Source of the DNA: Conidiobolus incongruus B7586
Taxonomy: Eukaryota; Entomophthoromycota; Entomophthoromycetes; Entomophthorales; Conidiobolaceae
Assembly: GCA_000697335.1 (NCBI GenBank)
Contig: JNEM01014966.1
Location: 1-49,788, forward strand
Reading direction: 5' to 3'
DNA: 49,788 nucleotides
The number at the start of each line of letters is the position of its first letter. Position 1 is the stretch's first letter. The position numbers and the translations under genes were made by a program. The notes under the pieces were generated by a model. It saw only the letters and a program-made list of their open reading frames with translations. It did not search any database and had not been told where the DNA came from. This document shows, piece after piece, positions 36,787 to 47,924 of the stretch.

Positions 36787-38117
36787 TTATTAACAGCATT
36801 GAAATTACTATCCAATATTTTAAATAATCTAGTATCCATTCATCTAAAGTGTTATCCATAATATATGGTTGAATTTTGTTTTTAACTCAAAATATAATAA
36901 AAATTAGATATGTATTTAATTATATAAATATAAATATAAACATTAATATTTATATATTTTTTCGGATTTATTTAAGTTTTTATTAAATCATTTTCTTGAT
37001 ATAGTTAGTTGACTGATATTAATTTTCTATATTATCGAACAACACTACATTTGATAGCACCAGCACCTTGTAAAATTATCACTCGAATATTAGTAACATT
37101 ACGAGATTCACAATTAAAATGGCGTTTAATAATTTTCACCTCAATTATCCAAAAACTGGGTTTAATTCAATATTTGTTGCCCCCTTTTGCCTATTCGACA
37201 TATTATTCTCGATCTAGTTTGATGCATTAGAGAAATAGTTGATATCTCATTGAACTCTAGGCATATTGATAAAATATTAAAAATATTCTCTTGATAATAA
37301 AATTAAATCTTAAAATTATTCAAATATATAATTCAATCCAATTGAATATCAATTTAAAATTTATCCTTAAATTATCCTTTGAGGTTAAAAATTCAATCAA
37401 AGTGCCATTTGCTACATATTTATTGATAAAAACATATAATATGAAATTTGTTTAAATTAATTTCATTATAAATCATGGTTAAAAATTCATTCCGAACAAT
37501 AACTTAAAGAATTATCTTGGAAATTTTTAAGGCAAAAATGAACGAATACTCCATAGATAAAAAGCTCATTAAGTCTCAATATAACTCTCAATTTAAAATT
37601 TCCATTATCAAAATTTTTCTAATAGAATATTACATTAATAAAATTTTCAAAATATTTAGAAAACAGGATGATTTATATCAATTCTAGAATATCAATAAAC
37701 ATTTCAAAGGTAAATATATTTAATATTTAATTGATTTAATAATCAAATGACTAAATTGATAATTTTGAAAAAGATTCAATATCATTTTAAACAAATATAT
37801 TGAAGTTTTTTTTTAAATATTTATTATTATTAATTATAAACGGAGCAACTTAAACACAATTCATATACTGGATAATTAAATGAAACTAAAAAATATTAAT
37901 GGAATGAATTCGGATTATTTTTGAATAAAAGAACAATTAAATGGTAAAATAACTCAACAATGCTCTTCATTGATTTGTATCATGACAATTTGAACCAATA
38001 TAAATTTCAAATCCCATAAATTAATCAAACCATGTCAATTGATGAATATATGAAATCATAGCTTTATGAGACTATTGTTTTTCGTCACTTAGTATAAAGC
38101 CACTATATATTGATCAA
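36787..38117. other. AT-rich intergenic DNA with one unexplained GC-richer patch
   Basis: Mostly featureless. The patch at about 37010-37240 has lower AT and open frames on both strands (73 codons on plus; on minus a 40-codon stretch ending ILQGAGAIKCSVVR). I found no family likeness, start or splice signals that make a gene, so I leave it unassigned. TATAAAG at 38093-38099 may serve the next gene. Confidence 0.4.
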
Positions 38118-39088
38118 ATGGTAATTTACTTATTAACACTATTTTAATAGTATTTTGTTTATATTTGTTAAATTAGTCAGAATCTAACAAGCCCGTATTA
38201 TACTCTTACTTTCGCTCTTCTTGCTCTGCTCGTGTGAGAGCTGTTTTGTATTGGAAAGGAATTGATTTCGAAACTAAGCCTGTTCACTTGGTTAAAAATG
38301 AACAAGTAGATATTGCTAGCATGTTCCTAATTCATTTTTTAATTAATTAAAAAATAGACTACTGAAGAATATGCCAAATTAAACCCTCACAAAGAAGTCC
38401 CCACTTTATTAATTGATGGCTTAACTTTAACCCAATCCGTTGCCATTATGGAATACTTGGAAGAAGCTTATCCTGGTATATATTTAATGAGAAATTTATT
38501 ATATTTTGGCTGATATTGATATATTTTAATACTATAGAAAAGCCTTTACTACCTAAAGATTTAGGCAAGAGAGCTTTGGTAATTTGATTATCAATTTCAA
38601 TATTAAAATATACTTATTCTGTTTTTGTTATAGGTTCGTTCAATTGTTAACTCTATTGCCAGTGACATTCAACCTATTCAGAATCTCAGAGTTTTGAACA
38701 AGGTAGGAGAAGGAAAGGCCCAATGGGCTAATCATTGGATCACTCTTGGTTTCGAAGGTATAATTCTGTATGCTAATTGATTGAGTATAATACTTAATGA
38801 ATTTCTTTTAGCTTTGGAAACTATTTTAGCCCAATCATCTGGTCAATACTGTGTTGGTGATGAAGTTACCCTTGCTGATGCCTGTATTCCTGCTCAAGTT
38901 TACAATGCTCAAAGGTAAAACATTTATGATGTCACTATTTACTTGAACTTATTTTTGTTAGATTTAATGTTGATTTATCTAAATTCCCAAATATTGTCAA
39001 GGTCAATGACAATTTAATGAAATTGGAAGCTTTCCAAAAGGCTGATTGGAGAAATCAACCCGATACTCCTGATGAATTCCGTCAATAA
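38118..39088 (+). CDS. Maleylacetoacetate isomerase (zeta-class glutathione transferase)
   Basis: Exons 38118-38120, 38177-38305, 38358-38475, 38538-38578, 38634-38757, 38812-38914 and 38962-39088 give 214 residues, the usual size (human GSTZ1 has 216). It isomerises maleylacetoacetate to fumarylacetoacetate with glutathione, the penultimate step of tyrosine/phenylalanine catabolism. The glutathione site motif SSCSARVR is at residues 15-22. [14 protein letters not shown] and [14 protein letters not shown] complete the thioredoxin-like N-domain. The C-domain shows [31 protein letters not shown] and the terminal [10 protein letters not shown]. The first coding exon is the ATG alone: a 56-nt intron starts directly after the start codon. 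No other in-frame ATG precedes the active site, which supports this. Confidence 0.95.
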
Positions 39089-39370
39089 TTTTATCTAAAT
39101 AATAAAAACATTGTCGTTAATTTATTCAACCATTAAAATTTTTATAAATATCCATTTCAATTATTTCCTATTTTTATATATTGATTATCATTTCAAATGA
39201 GCTGGATTAAAATTTAAATTAATGGTAAAATGATTTTTTTATTTTACACAAAAGTTGTTTTCTTCAATTATCAATTGAAACGCTCAAGGTAATAACATAG
39301 AAACATTTATCAATCTTAGTAGTACAGTCCAAATAAAATCCAAGAGATTGAGTACTAACATTTAAAGGAA

Positions 39371-41807
39371 TTAGCCCGAAGAAGGTGATTCTAAAGGATG
39401 TTTTAAATGTGAATAATCGTAACTTGGGAGTGGTTTGTTATGATGAGCGGGTTGATTCTGAGCCGCATCGGTATCAGAATGTGCTTCTCTATTGGGATCC
39501 TGTAATCTGTTGTTGTCGTTGACAGGGGATAATTGATCAGGTGCTGAATATGTACTGGGGTCGGTTTTTGGAGAGGAGGAGGCACTCGATTGCTTGCCTT
39601 CTGTAATAGATGTAGTCTTTTGTGATTCATCAGAGTATCTTCTACTAACTTGTGAGTGAGCTCGAGATAAATTTGGAGATGAACGAGTAGAGAACGACGA
39701 TTTAATAGATTGAGAAGGATGGTCGGAATCGGTATTACTTGTATTATGGGGCTGAGCAACGGATGAGCTGGAAAGATCCAATTGAGATACAAGAGGGGAT
39801 AATATTTCAGAGGGGTTGAGGTCTTCATCTCGTTTACAGAATAAATAAGACCAATAGCGAAGATATCTGGTATCTGGCATCAAAATACCATCGTTGATAG
39901 TTTTGTCCAGCTCGCTTTCATAAATAGTGTTGGTAAATAGATCGGGATTAGATAAAATATAATCCCAAACTGAAAATGTGGATTTTTTAACATTTGAAGG
40001 GTGCGTAATCATATCATATTGGCAATCGAATAAAAAGGTTCCAAATTGGCATGCGTAGACTTGTTCATGTAAGAAGAGTAATAGTTTTTCATTAAATTCA
40101 AATCGAGTAGGATACTGGGTCCAGAGTTGAAAGATACAATCCAAAAATTGGTGGAAAATGGGGCAAGTTTCTTTATCTGCAGTAGGCTTGGGGCTAGAGT
40201 AAGAATAAAATCGATTTTGCATATTGGTTAATAAACTGGATTGAGAGCTATGATTTAGGTTAATGGACGAGTTGTCTACAAAATTTTTGGTTTTAGCTAA
40301 ATGACCACTGCGACTGCGAAATTTATGTCCAAAAGATACCCATTCTTTTTCCACTAGAATTGCAAATCCTTTTAATGTACGATAATAAGGATCTAAACAT
40401 AAAGATGATAATGAAGTAAGCTGAGTAGTTCTATCCCATCCATCGGAGCAGTGAACTAAAACATGACGACCATGATTGTGAACATTATCAACTATGATTT
40501 GAGTCGCAACCAATATGGTTTTGATATGTTTCAACCAATTTGATTTTGATAATTGCATTTTGCTGATTACCCCTTTACCATCAGACATACTAATGACTTC
40601 AACAAGGCGTTGTAAAGAGTCTCTGACGACGTGGATATTTTCAATTCCCATATATTCTTTCTTACAATGTCTATAAAAATCAATAATTTCACTACCTGCG
40701 CCTAAAGCGGTACAAGCCATAGCATTTGCGGTGGGTCTAGCATCTACAATTAATAAATGCGATGGTGGGCTTGTATCAGTCTGTGTAGTTTGAAATATAG
40801 CTTCAATCAACTTTTCGTCTTGAATCGATCTATTTTGCTTAAGACCAACTAAAGGTTGACTTGATCTAGTAATCGAGGCCTAAAAATAAGAAGGGTAAAG
40901 CATAAATAAATTCGACTAGAAACGAAAATTAAAAGTAAACTTTACTTTGTTTTTATGCAAATAACTCAAAGCAGGAATTCTAGCTCGACTTCTAAATTTT
41001 TTAGCATAATTAAGAACATTATCGCTAATTTTCGTTGGAACAGCTAAAACGCTAGGATATGTTTCACAAAACTAAATAATAGCAATTAAATAAATAAAAA
41101 GAAAAACAGAAAAAATATTAAATTAGAATTACCGAATAATCATTATTAAGAGTGGTAAAACGCCATTGACTTGATTCGGAACCAACACCCATTCTCCCAT
41201 ACTCAGCCTCAGGATTATATATATTCCAACCATCAGTAAAGTCAAACTTTTTAGTAGGTTTATAATGAAAAGCATAGAGTTTAGAGATATCGTCTTAATA
41301 ATATTAATTTAATTAAAAGAATTAAGTCCTAATTAAATAATAATTTACCAATACAAGTTAACTGGTTGATCGTTTGATAAACTTCTAAAACTTCTTTTTG
41401 AGATTTAAAAGTTAAAGTTAAAAACACAAAATGATGACATTTAATTTCTAAAGGAAATAAACTCTCTTCATTTTGGGGATGACATTCGACAGAGTTTATC
41501 AATGAATAGGTAACCTAAATATAAATATATGATAAATAGATAAATTTCAATTACAAAATATTGAATTTGAATAAATATTACCCAAAGTTCTTCAGAAGGA
41601 TGATTAAAAATAATGTGATGTGGGGTTAAATGCAAGGTGCCCACTAAAGTTTTATCTAGTCTTTCAAGCTGAACTTGTTCGACCTAATTTTAAGAATTTT
41701 AGAAATTGTATTAATAAAATATTCATTATTAATAAGTAATTATTAATATAGTTAATAAAATGAATACATAGAATTTTTAATACCTTGGAAACCTTAATAA
41801 ATTCCAT
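39371..41807 (-). CDS. Myotubularin-family phosphoinositide 3-phosphatase
   Basis: Six exons on the minus strand (41784-41807, 41582-41683, 41349-41514, 41133-41293, 40946-41071, 39371-40879) give 695 residues, close to yeast Ymr1 (688). Myotubularins remove the 3-phosphate from PI3P and PI(3,5)P2 on endosomes and vacuoles. A PH-GRAM domain occupies roughly residues 1-115 (GTLHLTPHHIIFNH). The myotubularin phosphatase core follows, from FDFTDGWNIYNPEAEYGRMG onward, including VDARPTANAMA and the active-site loop VHCSDGWDRT, with catalytic Cys about 337 and Arg about 343. All residues of the C-x5-R signature are present, so it should be an active enzyme. The last ~130 residues are Ser/Thr/Pro-rich and probably disordered, with many potential phosphosites. 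There is no FYVE domain. The gene is convergent with the isomerase, about 280 bp away. Confidence 0.94.
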
Positions 41808-42545
41808 TAAAATAAAGAATATTAGTGTATAGAGTAATATTAAATTGAATAAGAGTCGTCAATAGGACGAAAGAGTCCAAAATGAATATGATTCAGTTTG
41901 TGGATATTATAAATGCATTTATGAATGGTTTAATTATCAGATTAGTCATTTGGATGAATTTGAGAATTATTAGTTACCAATTTTGAATTTATTCAGTTTT
42001 TAGTCATCACTTGTTAATTTCGATAAATACACTATAATTCAATTTTAATTCAAAATAATAAAGTAAATGAGTGACTTGATTTTAACAAAGGATTTTAGTT
42101 TAATTAATAGTGTTTTTTAATAATATATATACATGACTGATTTTTGAAAAATATAATGTTGTATTATATCTTATATTTTATTTTGAAACTCAGTATTTCA
42201 AAATGATTAACCAATTAAAATATATTATTCTATTAATAATAGCCTATATAAAGTTTAATGTTAAAGTAGTTATTCCATCAAAATACCCGATATTAAATAT
42301 ACTTAGGGTAATTCAATTCAGTTTTATAAAAAATTGGATATAAGTAAATATATCTAAGAATTGTGAAGTATTAAAACATAAATCAGAAAACCATTGAATA
42401 AAATAAAATATATTAAATGTATGTCAAATAATGATGCTTTATTAAGTTTTAATATTAAATATAATATGAACAGTGAATAATTGGTACGAATATAAAATCT
42501 ATTTCTATGAAATCTAGCATATTTTCCAGTAGGTATACTTTAGAT
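41808..42545. other. AT-rich intergenic DNA, no gene seen
   Basis: Upstream of the myotubularin gene and downstream of the small basic protein gene. No further feature is visible. Confidence 0.5.
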
Positions 42546-42929
42546 TTAATTAGTGGTAAAACCTCCAAAAGCATCTAACAACGAATCAAATTGATTTTGA
42601 TTGTTTTCATATTCTTCAATTTGTTGTGCTTGTTTGAGCTTCTTTTCCTATCAAATTGATGATTAATATTGAGTTACATCCAAAAAAATATATAGTACCT
42701 TCAGCTTTTCTTCTAATTGAATTTTATTAGGTGTAGTATCTCTTAAACTATTAAGAAAATTACTTTGACTATCTAAATAATTTTTCAAGCTTCTGTTCTT
42801 TAATTGTGTCGATTTTCCCTTAATAGGTTTAAAATTGTCTTTAGGTTTTGAAATTAATTTAGATTTTGTCTTATTTAATTTATCTAAATTTTTTGTTTTA
42901 TTTATATTCTTTACTGATTTAGATTTCAT
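42546..42929 (-). CDS. Small basic coiled-coil protein, unknown function
   Basis: Two exons on the minus strand, 42699-42929 and 42546-42647, give 110 residues; the 51-nt intron is GT-AG and keeps frame. The ATG at 42929 is the first in frame; the frame stays open a little upstream but has no earlier ATG. Residues 1-50 are very Lys/Asn-rich (KSKSVKNINKTKNLDKLNKT), suggesting a nuclear or nucleolar RNA-associated protein. Residues about 60-95 are heptad-like and charged (QLEEKLKEKKLKQAQQIEEY). The end FDSLLDAFGGFTTN has a small hydrophobic motif. I do not recognise the family. The organisation resembles small fungal ribosome-assembly factors, but that is only an impression. Confidence 0.6.
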
Positions 42930-44099
42930 ATTTGCAATTAATTTATGAATATTGTTTTCGAACACAGATTGATTTATTTAAAATATTAATTTTAACTTGG
43001 TTCACTTGTGGGATAATTATTTTCTCACAAAATATAAATTTGTATCATTTTTAATATTATTTAAATATAATGGATATTTTGTATTCTGATTGAAATTTAT
43101 TTCAGATGAAATGATTATTATATATATTGTTAAATGAAATTATTATTTTTTATCAATTTAAGCTCCTTTCTTATTAAATTTAGAATATTCGTTGAATTAA
43201 CTCTTTCAACTCTCAAATGCTCATCAAAAATTTTAAATTTACGATTTTTATCAAATATGTGATCATTTAAGACTCCTTGTAAAATATTTTAAATTATAGT
43301 TAATTGTATTAAATTTTATCATTTATGAATTTACTATTACTGATTTTAGTATTAGAAAAAGTATAATAGATAAGTTAGACAAAGATCAAGATATTTATGA
43401 TGCATTTAATTATAACTATATCACTCGAAAATTAAATGATTTTTGATTTAAAGTGAACAAATATACAAACAATTGAGAGTGATTGGCATTAGTTAATTTA
43501 AAAAGTTTTAACTCACTCAAATTAAAATTTGTATATTATTAACAATATGCATGGTATTTTCTATGCAATCTTAATATAATTTAGTATATACACATACACA
43601 TATATATATATATTATATCAGAATATTCATTCAAATTATTAGTATTTGTGTTTGATAAATATTCAAATTATATAATAGAGTTGATATAATAAAATGTAAA
43701 TATTTTTCAAAAATTGTGTATAAAAATACTTGAATAAAAAATTAAAAATAGGGTGATAATATTATAACATATTAAAGTATTCAATAATTAATTTATAAAA
43801 TCCTATTCATATATAATTATACTTGGATTATTATTACCTTAAATTTAAAATAATGAGAAATTTTTTAATTTCTGATTTTTCAAATATATTATTAGTTTTA
43901 AATAAATATATATATACAAAGCTAATAAGAAATTACATATTTTTAAATTAATTATTTAATTTAATTATATTTAAACCAAATAATAATAATCAAAAGTTTT
44001 TTATTTTAGTATTAATAAAACTTAACCATAAACTTTTTAAAATTAATTAAAATTTACAAGTAATTTTTAATAATAAAATATTATTCAAGTTAACTATTT
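42930..44099. other. AT-rich intergenic DNA, no gene seen
   Basis: No supported gene or RNA. It includes a (TA)n tract at about 43590-43620. Confidence 0.5.
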
Positions 44100-45085
44100 A
44101 TTATTAAGTAAATTACTTTAAGGTTAAAAAAAAGTATTTAAAGCTTGTTAAAATTTAAAAGATTAGCTTTAACTATTATTCTTTTAATTATAAATAAAGT
44201 GAAAAAATATATTGAAAAATACCTTTTTATTTTAGTTAAAAAATTATCAAGATACTTTAATATTAATTATATTAGTGTTTTATATATATTAAAGTTTAAA
44301 CTTAAATTAATAAATAAAAATATAGAATAAATACCTTATATTTTAATTAAAGCTTAAACAAAAGTTAAAATAACTATTATTAAATAAAATTTATTAAGAT
44401 ATTATCAGAAACTTAAACTTTTACAGCAAATAATTATTGTTAATAAATCTTAAATTTTTATATATAATCTTTTATAAAAATATAAATGAAAATGTTAAAT
44501 ATAGTAAAATTAACCTTTTTTATAATTTTTTTAAATAAATATTATAATAATAGGTGAATTTTAATAATTATAATAGGTTATAATAGTATATACTATTTTT
44601 ATTTAATTTTAAAGATAATTAATTAATAATAAGTTTTATATTATTTATTTAAATTAAGTATTTTTAATCAGTGTTTTTAATTTATTTGAGAAGTTATTAT
44701 TTTATATAATAATTATAAAATATATAAATAAAATAATTTTAATTAAAAATAACTAAGAGAAACTACTACAACTAGTTTATTTTTTAGATTATAACCTATA
44801 TAATTATAATTACTTTAAATATTTAAAAAACTAGCTTATCAGAAAGAAAATTTCTACAGGAAAATTTAATTAGTTTATAAAACATTAAATTTTAATCTAT
44901 AATAAAAAAACTATTTTTTAAAAATTAAGAGTTTGTTAAAAGTATAGCAAAAAGTTATTAATTATAAAAGAATCTATTAAATTTATATTATATATTTATT
45001 TTTATATATCATATATCAAAATATTTATTTATTTTCAATCATAAAAAATTCCCATTATTTAAATTACAGAGTAATATTATTATAA
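44100..45085. repeat. Degenerate dispersed repeat, copy B
   Basis: Collinear with 1040-2210: the same blocks recur in the same order and orientation, including AGTTAAAATAACTAT near 44361, TTATATAATAATTATAAAA near 44704, and TTTATAAAACATTAAATTTT near 44874 followed by AAAAAGTTATTAAT. The 61-codon open frame at 44145-44330 lies inside it and is not a gene. The class is unknown. Confidence 0.5.
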
Positions 45086-45423
45086 TTATTATCTAACTTA
45101 AATATATTTAATATAGAATTATCAAAGGAAGAATAGTTTCATAATATAATAATATTTAGGAATAAACCATATGTATACATATATTAGATGAAAGATATTT
45201 GATAGTAAAGAGTAATGATTAAATCAAAATTTGAAAATGAAAAAAATGATATCATTGAAAAGGTTGAAATACAAAAATAAAAGGGAATAAAAGTAAGAAA
45301 TAGAGAGTATTAAAACAAAATAAATGATATTTGATAAAAAAACCATAATGGCAATGTTAATGTTTGAAAAGAATAATATGTATATACCTTGTATTTGGTT
45401 TTTGTTAGAATTGTCCTAAGCAA
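45086..45423. other. Short AT-rich gap before the second tRNA gene
   Basis: No feature is seen. The A-rich stretch 45230-45330 is of simple composition. Confidence 0.5.
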
Positions 45424-45505
45424 GACACTTTGGCGGAGTGGTTAACGCGGCGCCCTGCTAAGGCGTTTCCCTTTGGGAGCACAGGTTCGAATCCTGTAGG
45501 TGTCG
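45424..45505 (+). tRNA. tRNA-Ser(GCT), second copy
   Basis: All 82 nt are identical to the tRNA at 15268-15349, including anticodon GCT, the long variable arm and both internal promoter boxes. The identity stops within a few bases on either side. A T6 run begins a few bases after the 3' end, a strong Pol III terminator. Confidence 0.97.
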
Positions 45506-46460
45506 TTCTTTTTTCTTGATAAAATATACTCCTTTATAATAATTTAATCTTTTCTTTTTTCACATTGTTATTGGCTGACTAATTTGTGAAACATTTTGTT
45601 CAATTCCTTTATTTTAATATGTTTTTTTTCAAAATTTCGATTACTGCAATAATCAAATAGATCATTTATATATAATAATCTCAATATTTTCTTTTTTCCC
45701 TTAAAAAATTCAATTCATATAATTAATTACAAATTGTGATAAATATAATTTTTCAATTCAAATCTTTTTTTACCAAATTAAGATATAGAGCTCAAAACAA
45801 ACTGTTTGTCATCTGAGTTTGAGAAAATTGTATTTATCAATTTCATCTATCACCTGACTTTATTATAAACCTGAAAAACCTCATATCTAAATCATCTAGT
45901 CACAAAACTAACAAATATTTAGATATATTTTTTAAACTGTAATAGATTTAATCAGATTTCATTAACTATTGAATATCTACCAATCTAAATAAGAATTATA
46001 ACGAAATCACCTATAGGCACATTATTATGGATGTTATTCCATCTTATCATTAATAATATATAGAGTATTGATTGATTGAGATAATTAACAAATACAACAT
46101 AAAATCCACAGATTATTACATTCAAAAATAAATATATAAATGAAAATGTCTATATTTGGGTTTAAAATATTTTAATTATCAACATATTATCTAGAGAGAT
46201 AAATAAATTCACATAAATAGAAAAAAATTATAGCGATCTGGAAAATAATTATTATATATTCAAAATTTCAAACGTTCATATATAGACAATTGACTTATTT
46301 TTATTTTATTCCAAATAATTAAGTTATCTTGATACAATAGCTATAAATTAATTTTAAAAAATATTAAATTTTCAATTCTTTCAACAGATAAATTATTGAT
46401 ATCTAGTATTTTTTGTAATATTAAATATATTCATATATGAATAATTTCATTATTTAGAAA
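45506..46460. other. AT-rich intergenic DNA, no gene seen
   Basis: Nothing is supported on either strand. Confidence 0.5.
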
Positions 46461-47924
46461 TTATTCAGGTTTTTGATCCAAGTAAGATCCTAATACTTTG
46501 ATATCTAAGCAGTACTTTTGCACTTCACTAAGTACAGCCGAAACATTTTCATCTTCAAAATGACCTTCAAACTCAACAACGAATTTGTAATGCCAAGGTT
46601 TGAGTTCCTTGGGATAAGGACGTGTATCAATCTTTGTTAAATTGATGTCGTGATCCTTGAAGGCCTTTAATGTATCACATAAGGCACCTGGCTTACGATG
46701 ATCAACTGTGAAGACTGCTAGGGTACGATCCTTACCGGAAGACTTTTCACTGCTTTGACCAAGGATAAGGAAACGAGTGTAATTGTACTTATGGTCATTG
46801 ATATGCTCTTGAATAATTGGTACATCATAGAGCTTGGAGCAGAGTGAGCTACAGATAGCTGCAGAGTACATTTCAGAAGATGCTAATTCGGCGGCAGCAG
46901 AAGTAGAAGATACTGTAACGCGTTCGACATGTGATAAATTTTGCTCAATCCACTGATGGCATTGACCGAAAGCCTAAGATTAAACCAATGTTAATATAAA
47001 AAACAAAATAAATAGTATTTTCAAAACTTACAACACGATGACTATAAATTCTTCTAATGGAAGAAGGTGGGAAATGAGAAATTAAAGATTGACTGATCTA
47101 AAACAATATATTTAATAACGCACCATAAGTCTGATGAATTTTCAATTACCTCTTGGTAGCTCTCAGCTCTTATCTTAATCTTATCATGATCGAAGAAAGC
47201 ATCCAAAGTCTCAGAAACAACACCAGTGGATGAGTTTTCGAAAGGGACAACACCATAGGTCAAAGTTCCGTCTTCAATTTGGGTCATAATTTCTAAAAGA
47301 AATCAGTCTAAAGCATAATTGAATTATGTGATCTAACTTACCAGCAATTGATTTAATAGGAATATAAATTACACTGTCACCGAAGCGATTTAAAGCAACC
47401 TAACAAAGGGTTAGCATTGAGCTAAAGAGCGATATTAAATAACTTACTTGATGTGTGAAACTTCCTCTAGGACCTAAGTAACCGATTTTGACATCTTTTT
47501 GGAGAGAAATGGAAGCAGACATGATTTCTCTATAGATGGCTGTAAGAGCATCTGATGGAAGGGGTCCATTATTAAGTTGTTTCACCTAATAAAAGGGAAA
47601 AAGTTTTAACATACAATTCACTTTCAACAAGGTCAAAGCTGAGAAATATTTGATATTGATTACTTGTAAATTTAAAAATATTAAAATTTACTTACTCTTT
47701 CGAAAACGGCTTTTTCTTGACCAGGAGCATAAATTTCTGGATTGTTACTAGTTTTGATTATTAATCATAGCTAGTAATATAGAATTGTAGAACACTTACA
47801 CTTCAGTAGCTAACTTTTGCTTAACAGCACCAATATCTTGAGAAAGAGTAGCTCTTTCATTTAATAAATTGACAATTTGAGAGTCTAAAGAACTAATTTT
47901 TGATCTTAAATTTTGCAAATCCAT
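46461..47924 (-). CDS. Bifunctional chorismate mutase-prephenate dehydratase (P-protein)
   Basis: Seven exons on the minus strand (47800-47924, 47696-47747, 47448-47585, 47342-47399, 47150-47292, 47032-47097, 46461-46973) give 364 residues, the size of bacterial PheA. It should convert chorismate to prephenate and on to phenylpyruvate for phenylalanine synthesis. The N-terminus is an AroQ mutase: LRSKISSLDSQIVNLLNERA, with Arg7, Arg24 and Lys35 spaced as in the E. coli enzyme (11, 28, 39). The dehydratase domain has IGYLGPRGSFTHQ, VPFENSSTGVV and the catalytic TRF motif at 260-262. A C-terminal ACT domain shows KPGALCDTL and IDTRPYP, counterparts of the GALV and ESRP motifs that bind phenylalanine, so feedback inhibition is likely. 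Fungi normally have separate ARO7 and PHA2 proteins. The six short spliceosomal introns show the gene is established in this genome. Confidence 0.95.

Noticed and set aside
44145-44330. 61-codon open frame of Lys, Leu, Ile and Tyr codons
   Set aside because: It lies inside the degenerate dispersed repeat and has random AT-rich composition.
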